This document shows positions 11,901 through 20,950 of a stretch of DNA of 64,000 nt, in pieces (positions within the stretch are counted from its first letter, which is position 1; every line of letters starts with the position of its first letter). The position numbers and the translations under genes were made by a program. Below the pieces are notes generated by a model. It searched no databases. It saw nothing but the letters and a program-made list of their open reading frames with translations, and was not told the DNA's origin. The stretch covers positions 2,852,297 through 2,916,296 of the forward strand of contig OX243824.1 in NCBI GenBank assembly GCA_945859605.1, given 5' to 3'. This DNA comes from Lumbricus rubellus (lineage: Eukaryota; Annelida; Clitellata; Crassiclitellata; Lumbricidae).

Positions 11901-14900
11901 AATTTCTTTCCAAAGAGGCGAGAGAGTTTCGATAATTTCTTCTTCAGTTGGCTTGTTTACTGTCTCCGTTATTGTCGCACACCCGGCAGAGAGTGTAGCG
12001 GATTCGTCTTCACCCATCACCGTAACTGGCTCTGCTACGCACTGAACACCTTTCTTGATCCAAACCTGTTTGTCGGTAGGGTTCATGACGCGAAGTGGCA
12101 GGTCGAGTATTCTATCGGGAAGTAATGTACCTGCTAATATCAACCCTGAGTCCAGCAATCGGGGGTTAACAGCCCAGCAGGTCGTTGACGTTTTCAAATT
12201 CGGCACCACCGCATGCGTTTCAACGTTCATTTCACTGTTCGGTGCAATCAAGGTGTCACGGGATACCACGATTCTTCGACACAGTCCGGAACGAGCTTTA
12301 CCATGAACGGTGAATTTGTGCTTTCCCACCACGATCCAGTTATGACCCACATGCCATAGAACGTTTTCATCTTTCATCCAAGAAAGACCCAGAATCAGTT
12401 CGGAAACCTGTTCAGTCACCAAGCAGGGTATCTCGAATGGTCGGCCTTCAATCTGCAACTTCAGTTTCGTTTCGCCGAGTACACGGATGGCTGAACCATT
12501 TGCTGCTAACAGGGATTGCTTAGAGTGTTGGATTTCGGCAGGGTCTACCAACGAAGCAGGGCACAGAGTCATTTCACACCCCGAGTCCAGCAGCCCCAGC
12601 AAATGTTTACCTTTTATGGTTACGGAAAGGTAAGCGTCATTTCGTCCCTTCACATGTCTCGCATTGTTCACCGTGTTCGATTCTGGTTCTTGTTCTTGTT
12701 CTCTCTGCCATGTGTTGTCTGTCCTGCTAGGGCAAACTCGAGAAAGGTGCCCGGGCTGATTACACTCGTAGCAGCGTCTGTTGTCTCGGGCTTCCCCTTG
12801 GAAACGGTTATTTGGACGGCGATCCCCCGGTTGGTTCCTGAAGCCATTGTTTTCCTTTGGTTGAAACGGCCGTCGCGGTTGCCACTGTCGAAATTGTCCA
12901 TCAGCAGAAGTAGTATTCGGTTGCGGGGACCACTTCTGAAGCATTTCTTCCATCTTCCGGGTCATCTGTTCTTGAAGTCGGTTCAACTTTTCGTCAAGGT
13001 CAAGTTCGGTTTCTTTCACATTCGAGATGCGCCCAGGGCGACGATCACGACGATCGGCAGCGTCTTCATCCGACCAGCGATAGCCTTCCAGTCTCATGGC
13101 GATTTTGTAGGCGTTGTCTAAGGTGGCTGGTTCTCTTTCTCGTACCTTCAGGGCCAGATCTTTATCTCGAAGAGCATCCAGGAATGCTCTGATAGCGATG
13201 GTCTCGCTGTGCGTTGACGTTGGTCCCGGGAATGCGAGGATCATCAGTTTCCGGATATCTTGAGCCAGTGAACCAAGGTCCTCGCCCACCTTCTGGCGAC
13301 GAGTGTTCAATTTAGTTTGATACAGAGCAGCTTGATCGGTGCTTCCGTATCGCAGTTTCAATCTACTGACCAGATCAGCACTGGTCACCAAAGCTTCAGA
13401 GTCAAATTCGTGTAGCAGTTGATCGACAGGTTCAACCAAGGCACAGGTCAGTTGGGCCAGCTTCTCTTCTTCAGTCCATCTATTGTTCTTCGAGCATACC
13501 TCGAATTTCTTGAGGAATACTTCCACCGACGTCTTACCGTTGTAGCGGTCCAGCTTCATTTGCGATTTCATTCTTCTATCTGGAAAATTTGAAGATTCAG
13601 ATTGTAGTTTCCCAGCAGGTTCTTTCTTTTCACTAGCAATTTCTTGGACTGTATTGTCGATTGTCGAAGATGAATTCTGTGAAGGTTCTCTGAGTGTCTG
13701 CAGCAGGAGGCGGAGCAGTTCCTCTTGATTGAAATTCTTACCATGCTCATCGGGTCTGATTTCGCTTGCACTGTTCAGTTTCACAGCAGTAGCACTGTTC
13801 GATTTCACCACAGAGTTTATCGGCACTGTTTGTGTCGCTGACAATTGCACAGATTGATTGAGCATTGAAATCTGTTCATCATGAGCGGCTGGATCAGCGA
13901 CCAGATGCTGATATGGCGTGTAAGGCATGTGCGAAGGTTGACTTGCCTTCCACCGTTGATATTCGCAGCTTTGTGTCACTTGGGTTTCCGACGACAGGTT
14001 CGGTGTCGACAGAAGCGGCTGACCGGAAGGAAGGGTGAGCGTAGACATTCGTGGAGCGACGCCAGAGGGCAGGAAAGGTTTTTCGGAAGCCATGACGTTG
14101 AGCGACGAAGGGAAAAAGGTGGTAGCCCATGAGATGGTTGTCGTTGTCTGTCCGGGATGTGCACCTCGAAGCACCAGATGGTTTTCCCTCAGCGATGATG
14201 GATCCCCATTATCTGAAACTAACAGTCGTGAGTTAGTACATGCTTTAACATTATTTTGCCCTAAAGCTACCGCATGGGAATCGAGTACAAGATTATGCAA
14301 AGGCCGCATATCTTTTATTTCAGAATGCTCGCTGTCCGATAGACATTTTTCAGTTAATTGATTTCTGAATTGCATTTGTTTATTTCGCATGTAAGAGTCG
14401 AAATCAAAACCTTCATAAACAGTGTTCGTGTTATAATCATACATTGTTCGAGTATCTACTTTAGCAGCTGCAGTTGTAGTTCGGCTGTTAGATATCACTT
14501 TTGGTCGGGCGCCATAAAATTTTCCTTGAGCATCTAGTTCATCTATTTCTCCAAGAAACATTCTCCTTTCCTCAGCACCTTGGCTTAACAAGACCTCATT
14601 ATTTCTGGTGACAGTTGTTGCACCAGTACTAGGTTGGGTCTGAACCTCTGTACCTGAACTTAATTTCACCCCACTAATTCTGGGACCAATTGTTGCGCGC
14701 GTCCCCCCAGCCAAAAGAGCACCCCTATTCAGCCTCAAGTCAAGGTTTCTTTCCTCATATTTCACGCAGGGTCTCTCTGGCCGAGGAGCAAGGCGGGGAG
14801 GGGCTTCAGCATTAAGTTCCAGGTACTCCGTTCTCTTCCCTCGAAAACCCGGCACCCCCGAGGCAACATCCAGTATGGATTCTGAACCCTCTTCTTCCTC

Positions 14901-15320
14901 ATTACCAGGTACCAAGGATGACTTAAGGCGACATATGTCCACGGCTCTCTGTGGGAGAGCAACAGCCCCTATTTCAGACTGTTCTGGGTTCAGATCCCCT
15001 CCACTTATTCGACGGGTTCCCATCCATCCGGGTTGCTCAGCGGTATCAGGGTCTAGGGCATTATTTTCTCCAGCATATTGCCTCAGATGTTTTTCTAGCT
15101 GTTCGTGTTTCTCAATTAAGGCCTGCATTTGGGCTTCCTGGCGCTCCATAAATTCTTCAACAGTGCACGATACTATTTGGGAGGGGGTTGTCTCTTCTTC
15201 CTCCCCTTCACTAACTTCCTCTTCTGAATTATTACTTGACATAATGTTCAATGAGTAAGGACTTCTTAATAACTCTGATGAATCAAGAATTAAGCCTAAG
15301 TATTCACCACATCTCTTCAA
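8988..15320 (-). CDS. Gypsy Gag-Pol polyprotein, 2,110 codons
   Basis: This single frame encodes structural Gag and the replication enzymes. Approximate residues are as follows. The N-terminus is acidic and Glu/Ser-rich, with a coiled-coil-like EKHEQLEKHL segment near 70. A CCHC zinc knuckle CYECNQPGHLSRVC lies near 853 and an aspartic protease LLDSGCEMTL near 910. Reverse transcriptase has DLRAGYHQ and YLDDIIVF (near 1340), and RNase H has DTDASGEAVG (near 1487). Integrase has an HHCC zinc finger near 1710 and a catalytic core with VDITGP (near 1785), DQGPCFEA (near 1845) and AVERFHRTL (near 1880). A GPY/F-type YTGPYRVMERL lies near 2025. All catalytic acidic residues I looked for are present. 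The first ATG lies inside the 5' LTR; a second Met at 15242 (MSSNNSEEE) could be the real start and is still inside the LTR. A Gag/Pol boundary shift is not needed. Confidence 0.95.
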   Translation of the reverse strand: MKRCGEYLGLILDSSELLRSPYSLNIMSSNNSEEEVSEGEEEETTPSQIVSCTVEEFMERQEAQMQALIEKHEQLEKHLRQYAGENNALDPDTAEQPGWMGTRRISGGDLNPEQSEIGAVALPQRAVDICRLKSSLVPGNEEEEGSESILDVASGVPGFRGKRTEYLELNAEAPPRLAPRPERPCVKYEERNLDLRLNRGALLAGGTRATIGPRISGVKLSSGTEVQTQPSTGATTVTRNNEVLLSQGAEERRMFLGEIDELDAQGKFYGARPKVISNSRTTTAAAKVDTRTMYDYNTNTVYEGFDFDSYMRNKQMQFRNQLTEKCLSDSEHSEIKDMRPLHNLVLDSHAVALGQNNVKACTNSRLLVSDNGDPSSLRENHLVLRGAHPGQTTTTISWATTFFPSSLNVMASEKPFLPSGVAPRMSTLTLPSGQPLLSTPNLSSETQVTQSCEYQRWKASQPSHMPYTPYQHLVADPAAHDEQISMLNQSVQLSATQTVPINSVVKSNSATAVKLNSASEIRPDEHGKNFNQEELLRLLLQTLREPSQNSSSTIDNTVQEIASEKKEPAGKLQSESSNFPDRRMKSQMKLDRYNGKTSVEVFLKKFEVCSKNNRWTEEEKLAQLTCALVEPVDQLLHEFDSEALVTSADLVSRLKLRYGSTDQAALYQTKLNTRRQKVGEDLGSLAQDIRKLMILAFPGPTSTHSETIAIRAFLDALRDKDLALKVREREPATLDNAYKIAMRLEGYRWSDEDAADRRDRRPGRISNVKETELDLDEKLNRLQEQMTRKMEEMLQKWSPQPNTTSADGQFRQWQPRRPFQPKENNGFRNQPGDRRPNNRFQGEARDNRRCYECNQPGHLSRVCPSRTDNTWQREQEQEPESNTVNNARHVKGRNDAYLSVTIKGKHLLGLLDSGCEMTLCPASLVDPAEIQHSKQSLLAANGSAIRVLGETKLKLQIEGRPFEIPCLVTEQVSELILGLSWMKDENVLWHVGHNWIVVGKHKFTVHGKARSGLCRRIVVSRDTLIAPNSEMNVETHAVVPNLKTSTTCWAVNPRLLDSGLILAGTLLPDRILDLPLRVMNPTDKQVWIKKGVQCVAEPVTVMGEDESATLSAGCATITETVNKPTEEEIIETLSPLWKEIADDVPGEIQERLREIIMRNLNAFSMNEWDLGFTEVIQHEIETGNESPVRQSLRRQPLLLIPVIDEQVSQMLQQKLIEPSASAWASNVVMVKKRDGTPRFCVDYRAVNTKTRKDAYPLPLISESLDALAGAKWFSTFDLRAGYHQVAVHPKDREKTAFITRRGSFQFRVLPFGLCNSPATFSRMMNLVMAGLNFAVCLIYLDDIIVFAEDLETHLDRLTQVLERLATVGLKLKPTKCHLLQRQVLFLGHVVSEQGITTDPEKTAVVKDWPTPKNLRDVRAFIGLCSYYRKFVLDFAKVARPLHALTRKGCRFQWTTECESAFAKLKELLTEAPILALPNDNGLYILDTDASGEAVGAVLSQVQDGQERVVCYGSRLCSLAERNYDVTKRELLAIVHFLKTYRQYLLGRRFLLRTDHSALQWLRRTPLPIGQQARWLAITEEFEFDIQHRAGTAHRNADAMSRLPHQVHVVREMQNADVEPTDFPTDWDKNTIRNEQRADVELGWVIQKKIESNDPPLSDELRSQSGLVKTLVAQWPQLELHDDLLIRNWLDSEDSRVRVRQLIPPQRRRSTLIQLAHEGLTGGHMGIRRTQSQLQKRAYWPGWREDVVMSLRRCVPCAQYFRGKPPKQGRIQSMTVGAPMECLGVDITGPHPTSSKGHRYILTAVDHFTRWAEAHPIRNQEAATVARVLVEQVFCRFGCPRQILTDQGPCFEAALFQDLCRRLQIDKIRTTPYKPSTNGAVERFHRTLNTLLAKVVAQNQRDWDVHLPFVLAAYRASESESTGFTPNHLFLSRELRMPIDLVLGDMQIADVWLNTDDFVAEQLENVQGNFELARKFMQRQATTRNLRYDMRVKSATFAIGTWVWYFYPRRRVGLKEKWCKLYTGPYRVMERLSPVLYKIQKSSRSQAKLVYIDKLKAFAGEPPKDWDLNPAMDLEGPRDLEALVNLDEPEIEDTLPLSRPRRNIVRPVRYR
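14671..14688 (-). other. Candidate tRNA primer binding site
   Basis: Two bases after the 5' LTR the minus strand reads TGGTCCCAGAATTAGTGG. It begins with TGG, the complement of a tRNA CCA end, at the position expected for minus-strand priming. The matching tRNA is not identified; the pattern loosely resembles leucine-tRNA-type sites. The site is also translated, as part of Gag. Confidence 0.5.
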
Positions 15321-16279
15321 GTTAAAGGTTTTTAATCAACACAATTGCAAACACTTGACTATCTGTAATCAGTCAATGATATTTAAGCGAAAGAGAAATT
15401 AATCGGTATGATTATATTGCATTGATTTATGTAAATTCGAGAACATCTATCACTGTTTCGCAGACACGGTTTGCTTTCCGTGTGAAGCACTCGCTAACAT
15501 CTAATTAATTAACACTAATGAGTTAAGCCTAATCAGTTCTTCAATTAAGCACCACACGCAATGCGACCAATTATAATTGTCTATTCTAGCGATATTCACT
15601 GCGAAATATTATTTATAATAATATCTCATTTAAGCTTCTCGGTTCCACAGCAATATGAAATTTAAGGGGATACTTCTCTGCACTCCAGATAATAATTTCA
15701 GTAAACGTTGACCACGGAGATACCAGTCACCAAATTGACCACCAGAAGAAATGAAACGGCGAAAGAATTTCAACTTCCAAAGTATGACAAATATTCTTCA
15801 AAACGGTTTTCAGACACCCTGGTCTCGTCAATATGAAGGCCCAATTTCTTGGCTGCACGGCAGAAATTCAATTACTAGTTTCTTCGAGTAAATTTGGATC
15901 GCAATCTTATTCGATTTCTACTACAATTTCAACGATTCGAGCACAGAGATGTTGCTTCGTCAACCGCCACCGTCTGTCTGAAGGTTTCAGTCCTTCCAGC
16001 CAATCACAGGCCACATCCGGGACTCGTCGGAGTCACGGGATCAAGGGGGATCCAATGAAACCTGTTGCGTTGCCGCCGGACTAAAAATAGAGTGGCATAA
16101 TGAGCTGTTCTCCCAGAACAAATAATAATACACCGGAGGTCGCTCTAAAACGCGGCTACACCACCGGAGACCGACCGAAGGTTGGATGTTAAGGCCGAAA
16201 TTCGATTAGGCCGCAAATTTATAAAGGCCGTAAAATTATTAAGGAATTATTAACGATCCAACTTTTCACGATCGTTACA
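14691..16279 (-). repeat. 5' LTR of the Gypsy element
   Basis: This is the partner of the LTR at 5179-6767. It contains the promoter region by inference and also the first ~210 Gag codons (15320 down to 14691). Coding sequence inside an LTR upstream of the primer site is unusual. Confidence 0.93.
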
Positions 16280-16283
16280 CTAT

Positions 16284-16490
16284 AATAGAAATATTACATT
16301 TGAGACCTCGTCGCAATCGTGATTGTAATCGTGAATTGTTATAGCTCCACTTCAAGAGAAACTCCTCAGAAGTACTCCCAACATGACAGCACAAACCACA
16401 ATTGAAGAGCATGGTTTTCAAACAGTTGCTGAAAATGGGGCAGAAAATCAATAGCAAACAATGCACAAACTACAGATAAGAATCTAAGAA
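16284..16490 (-). mobile_element. 3' end of a CR1/L2-like element, target of the Gypsy insertion
   Basis: The segment ATAGCTCCACTTCAAGAGAA...GAGCATGGTTTTCAAACAGTTGCTGAAAATGGGGC closely parallels the 3' end of the larger fragment at 25740-26480 (CACTTCAAGAGAACGCCTC, AATGGTTTTCAAACGCTTGC). A (TGTAAT)-like tail precedes it. Gypsy inserted just outside or within this tail. Confidence 0.6.
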
Positions 16491-17106
16491 TAGAGACAAC
16501 TTGTAATCATTAAAAACAACTTTAGCAAGTGCAACGGCACTAATTGCTCCTTCATTTTAGCCACCCATTAAATGAATGAAAATAAAATGCATCATGAACA
16601 CTGTTTTTATTTTGAAGTCTATCTTGAATGCAGACATAAAACGCCCCAAACATAATTCAACTGGGCAGAGTCAAGTTCTGTGATTAAAGGATTTCCCCCA
16701 ACCTCCCTGACCACAGAGAAGTCTCAAGTGAAGAGGATCGAATCCATACCCACCGCCTTACACGACGACCTCTCTAACCAATCCGCAATCATCATATTCC
16801 ATTTCTTGAACTGTATCGTCATCAGAAAACTGCGAATGCTTTTTCTCCATGCCGCTCTCCGGCCTTTGATCTCATCGGCTTCCCTATCATCCGCACGATC
16901 TCTCCAGACACCAATTTATCTTTCCCAGCGTCCTCTCTTATCGCCCCGAGGCCCCTCTCCCTTCCAACACAGATCGCCGACCCCTAGAAAAATAACCAGA
17001 TCTGTCTTGTGGCGCCATCGAACTAAACCTGCGTGGCTCCTTTGGCGTCAGTTTAACTGCGCTATATAAATCCAATCTGATTAACTGAATCTCCTCCTCG
17101 TCTTAC
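16491..17106. other. Unassigned stretch ending in a retrotransposon-type 3' block
   Basis: No supported gene is seen. Near 17040-17090 the plus strand reads CTGCGCTATATAAATCCAATCTGATTAACTGAAT, resembling the GGCGCTATATAAAT 3' block of the local CR1/L2-like family. This suggests a very decayed tail. Confidence 0.35.
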
Positions 17107-17340
17107 CACATAGGCGCAGTGACTGACGTAGTGACTGCAGGCGGGAGGGACCCCGTCCCCAGTCGCGCCGGGTGACTTCGCGGGGTGCGAACTCTCACCC
17201 GCAGGACTCGACTCTGGACATCGTTCGGACGCGATAAGGTCATCGAAAAAGCTTCGGAGATCCTCGCCAGATTCACGTGCAAGTTGAAAGCGCTGATAGC
17301 GGCGAAGACGCCTCAAATGACGCTCTAACCTAGTACTCAT
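17107..17340 (-). CDS. Putative first exon of an unidentified gene
   Basis: A 78-codon frame starts MSTRLERHLRRLRRYQRF and ends at a good splice donor GTG|GTAAGA (donor GT at 17105-17106). The frame would leave in phase 0. The peptide is Arg-rich at the start, then has an acidic ESGEDLRSFFDDL stretch and a Pro/Ser-rich segment. The DNA is richer in CpG than its neighbours. I do not recognise the family and cannot see a second exon: downstream on this strand lie retrotransposon DNA and the Gypsy insertion. It could be a genuine 5' exon with a very long intron, or a chance frame in GC-rich DNA. Confidence 0.25.
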
Positions 17341-17527
17341 GATTGTAAATTGATGTTACTGTAAAAGAAATCCCAGGAACCGGATGTTTACTAAGCAGAG
17401 ATTTTGCGCAATTGGTATTCGACGACACCCGGCGAATTATTTGAGGTCAGTACCTCGATCTATCCTGCAAGAATCAGGCACTTAAATTATTTAGGGCCTA
17501 TCTTCCAAAGCATAGATATTATATATG
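17341..17527. other. Unassigned spacer
   Basis: No feature seen. Confidence 0.3.
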
Positions 17528-17895
17528 CATAGGCGTAGGGGACGGAGGTCCAGAGGGGGCAAATGCCCCCCCCCAAATTTCGGGCAAGTCTGATTTTTCG
17601 GGCAAGCAGACCCGAAAAAATAAAAAAGTTTTAAAATGTGTTTAGGCCTACTTTTTAAATTTTTTCGGGTCTTCTTGCCCGAAAAATCAGATCTTCCTGA
17701 ACAAAAAAGATCCTTTCGGGCAAAAAGTAACGGGAAATTTCAGAAGATTTCTGCCGGATGACTAGAAAAGGTCGTCAGAATTTTCGGGCAAACATAACGA
17801 AAATTTGTCTTAAGATTTCGGCCGGATGACAAAAAAAATTCGGGAAAAGTCTCATTTTTGCCCCCCCCAACGCTGAAATGTCCCCTACGCCCATG
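17528..17895. mobile_element. hAT-like MITE, 368 bp
   Basis: The left end is CATAGGCGTAGGGGAC. The right end, reverse-complemented, is CATGGGCGTAGGGGAC, giving 15 of 16 matching. The flanks TATATATG (17520-17527) and TATCTATG (17896-17903) match at 7 of 8, as expected for an older 8-bp duplication. The interior repeats TTTCGGGCAAG-type blocks and contains inverted segments (GAAAAATCAGA in both orientations). There is no coding capacity, so it would depend on a transposase elsewhere. Confidence 0.65.
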
Positions 17896-17903
17896 TATCT
17901 ATG

Positions 17904-18345
17904 GTCCAAAGTTACTGCAGGCCTAACTAATAAGTAATCCTTACTAGCACGCGACAAACGCTTAGGCCTAAATTTTACAACAACAGTTGTTATTAATTTT
18001 CAATCCATAATTATGAAAATTTCTAGAAGGTCCCAGAAATGAAATCACTGACAGGAATTAACTTCCTCAACTGTGCTAAGTCAAAACAAACTTTATATTT
18101 GGATTTATTGATTAGGATAAAGTTAGTAAAACAGTGTTTTCAAAGAGAGAGAGAGACCTGTAAAGAGAATGTATAGGCCAAGGTCTATTTCACTTGACTA
18201 ACAGTAGGAGCCAATGTTATGTCAAAGATGACATATTGATCGACTTCTTATGAGAATAATAATTATTATACACGAGTATTATTATTCTTAACAATAGCAT
18301 AAACTCTTAACAATCCCGGACACAGAAATCAGTAAGATAACAATC
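17904..18345. other. Unassigned AT-rich stretch
   Basis: No gene or repeat recognised apart from a short GA run near 18145. Confidence 0.3.
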
Positions 18346-18369
18346 ATGATTAAATTGTCTTTTTGTCGA

Positions 18370-18471
18370 CCTGTCTGTCTACACGTACCGTACAGTAACT
18401 GCCTGCATGTCTGTCTGTCTGTGTATGCAAGTATGTATGAATGTCTGTCTGTATGTCTGTCTGTCTATCTA

Positions 18472-18512
<41 letters not shown>

Positions 18513-18531
18513 GTATGCAAGTATGTATGAA

Positions 18532-18575
<44 letters not shown>

Positions 18576-18640
18576 CGTATGTATGTCTGCCTGCCTATCT
18601 GAATATCTAACCATAGGCCTATCTATGTATCTATCCATGC
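18370..18640. repeat. (TCTG)n microsatellite
   Basis: Near-perfect TCTG/TGTC repeats are interrupted by a duplicated GTATGCAAGTATGTATGAATG block at about 18422 and 18514. The Cys/Leu/Ser- and Asp/Arg/Gln-rich frames over it are artefacts of the repeat. Confidence 0.9.
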
Positions 18641-19100
18641 AAACTTCACATGTCATCTTCATCTTAATAAAACACGCTCTTCCTTCCCCTCCGTATACCC
18701 ACGCACCCCCTCATCCCCTACCACCATCTCACGCCACCCAACTGTACCTAACCCACCCATCCAAATAAACCAGTAATCTCGCAGAGGGCGCTGCAAGACA
18801 TTCATCGATACCACGGGAAAGTAGTCCGACCCAGCCGCGGCCGCTTCACCGATAAACGTCCGCGATACATCTTCGTACGCGCACGCTGCCGCAGCGGTAA
18901 TGAAAATTTCACGTTTCATGGGCTCGTTAGCAAATCGACGCCAGAATCGGGCGCCAGTCCGTTGTGCCCCTCTTTCCCCTACCGACTGCTGTGAGACCGG
19001 CGCCAGTTCTGTTAGGCGGGTGTGACGGTGGATTGGGTCGGGGCGAAAGGAGTTCCGAGAAATGCGGTGGTTGCATCACGTGACCATTACAAGAACAAAT
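18641..19100. other. CpG-rich stretch of unknown role
   Basis: The segment at about 18780-19060 is richer in CpG than its surroundings. A minus-strand frame starting at 18919 (MKREIFITAAAACAYEDVSR) lies in it but shows no family resemblance and no convincing splice site. A promoter or exon is possible but unsupported. Confidence 0.3.
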
Positions 19101-19673
19101 AAAACAGTTTCGTTTAAGTTTCCTAAGTCGTCATTTTTTCTTGCTGGGATTATCAGTCTCCATAAGGATCATGTTTGTGCAACTAACGCGAAATAATTTA
19201 TCACAAGGACCCTTGACCTGAAAATAAATGGCATTCGATCTACAGAGCTTGAACGTTAAAACAGTGAAACTGGCAAACTGCGTATTCAAATGTGGTCGTG
19301 CAAAACATAATTCTGCAATGGTGGATCATTTAACGAATAGATGGCTAAAACAAAATTAATTCCTAGCAACATTATTCCAGAAGACTTGGCAAACGTTAGG
19401 AGGAAGAATTTCAACATGGGTACGAATTGTGAACCACACTCGACTGTCCTTCCGCATGAGACTGTTTACGTTACTCGCCCTCTGTCGGTTGGTCGGTGGG
19501 ACGATATCGTCTCCTTCTCTCTTTCTCTCTTTCTCTCTTTCTCTCTTTCTCAGCCGATGATATCGATGTTGGATCGACAACGATGAGCCGACGACCGACG
19601 ATGTACAAGCATTTTCATCGTTCTGGTCATTCGTCATTTTTGAATCTTCGTTTCTCCAATTGTCTTCATTTAT

Positions 19674-19710
<37 letters not shown>

Positions 19711-20799
19711 TGTGGAATTGTGTGTCCGTATGTGTGTGTTCTCTAACTGTTCGACCACCGCTGTCTCTTCTATTCCTTTCTTGACCTCCTTCTCTTTTTC
19801 TTTATGTTCCATAAATTAACATTTTGTCTTAACGCCTCTTACTATCCGTCAGCTAAGTTCATTTTCTTATGTCTATTGCTATCACTGTTTTTGTTTCTGT
19901 CTCTGTTTGTGTCTGTCTGTCTGTCTGATCCTCCAACCCTCTCTTCCTCCATCCAGCTCTTTTCCTCCTTCCCTTGCTCTTTGCTTTTATCCGGGTCATA
20001 ATATTTCAATATAATTATTATTATATTTCAACATTATGATTCCATAATTCTATCCCCATCTATGCACACTGCACAGTTCTCTCTAATCCGTGTCAGTTTT
20101 AACCCTTTGCCCACATTCTACATATTTTTCCAACAATTGCTGCACCATTCCCTTCCATTCTATAAAATTCCTCCAATTCTTCCCATACACCCTTCTTCTC
20201 CAACTCGGAATATTTATCCTCTTCCCATTTATCCCTTCAGACCATCACCTCTTTTCCCCTTTCCTTTCCGTACATCCCCATATCTTCCCTCCACCCCCCA
20301 CCCGGGTTTCTCTTTCTTCGAGCGGGGCCAATTAAACGCCGTCCTATCTCCGAAGAACAATCCGTCCACCGCACCCCAATCTCCCCTCCTTCGTCTTGCC
20401 TCGTCTCCGCCAAGAAGTAAATTAAACCGTGACCCTGAGTCTGACCTCAATTTGTCGCCATGACAATGGACCGCCAATCGGAAGACCGCAGCACAATCAT
20501 CCGCTCAACATACACACTGACGCTGCTGCCGTGGATGACGTCGTTCGCTGCTCCGTTGCGCGATTAAATAAACGGCGGCGATCCGGTGGCAGCGGAGGGC
20601 GGCGGCTCTTCCGCCGTCGATTGACGTGACAGCCGATCCACCCGCCGACGACACAACAGCTAAAGGAACACAAAAAACGAATAAAAATCACATACGTGTA
20701 TAATTATGTGTAGGACTGTAGGCTTATAATAGCTGGGTGTGTGTTTGTATATGAACATTTATATAGCGCCCTAACTAGAATCTCACAAAGGCTTGACGA
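19101..20799. other. Microsatellites and pyrimidine-rich spacer
   Basis: A TTTCTC run lies at 19515-19550, a (TG)n at about 19676-19710, and pyrimidine-rich DNA at 19790-20300. Sequence between 20300 and 20660 is GC- and CpG-richer (for example GGCGGCGGCTCTTCCGCCG near 20600). No gene could be supported. Confidence 0.35.
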
Positions 20800-20942
20800 C
20801 ATAGGTGCAATAACGTGCTGAAATTTGGGGACCATAATGAACCATGTCCTAAAAGTTGGGGGACCACAATAATAAAGTTAGGGGACCACTCAAAAGTTGG
20901 GGGGACGCGTCCCGTGGGTTCCATAGGGTGGTTGCGCCTATG
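20800..20942. mobile_element. hAT-like MITE, 143 bp, with perfect 8-bp duplication
   Basis: The left end is CATAGGTGCAA and the right end (reverse complement) is CATAGGCGCAA, matching 10 of 11. CTTGACGA flanks it exactly at 20792-20799 and 20943-20950. The interior repeats GGGGACCAC-type blocks. It has no coding capacity. An 8-bp duplication with short terminal repeats is the usual signature of hAT-superfamily non-autonomous elements. Confidence 0.8.
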
Positions 20943-20950
20943 CTTGACGA

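Larger units (their letters stand above)
5179..16279 (-). mobile_element. Full-length Ty3/Gypsy LTR retrotransposon, 11,101 bp
   Basis: Two 1,589-bp LTRs (5179-6767 and 14691-16279) enclose one uninterrupted Gag-Pol frame on the minus strand. The LTRs have TG...CA ends, a 4-bp CTAT duplication flanks them, a purine-rich tract abuts the 3' LTR, and a TGG-starting primer site candidate lies two bases after the 5' LTR. Pol order is protease, reverse transcriptase, RNase H, integrase, which defines Ty3/Gypsy. There is no envelope-like frame and no chromodomain recognised after the GPY/F region. Equal LTR lengths and the open 2,110-codon frame indicate a very recent insertion. The target was the 3' end of an older CR1/L2-like copy (16284-16480). 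Clade within Gypsy is not assigned. Confidence 0.95.

Noticed and set aside
12516..13121. Plus-strand 201-codon frame inside the Gypsy element
   Set aside because: Antisense shadow of Gag-Pol; no independent signature.
18346..18768. Cys/Leu/Ser-rich open frames on the plus strand and Asp/Arg/Gln-rich frame on the minus strand
   Set aside because: They only translate the (TCTG)n microsatellite in three frames; nothing else supports a gene.
18659..18919. Minus-strand frame MKREIFITAAAACAYEDVSR as a gene start
   Set aside because: No recognisable family, no convincing donor, and half of it crosses low-complexity DNA.
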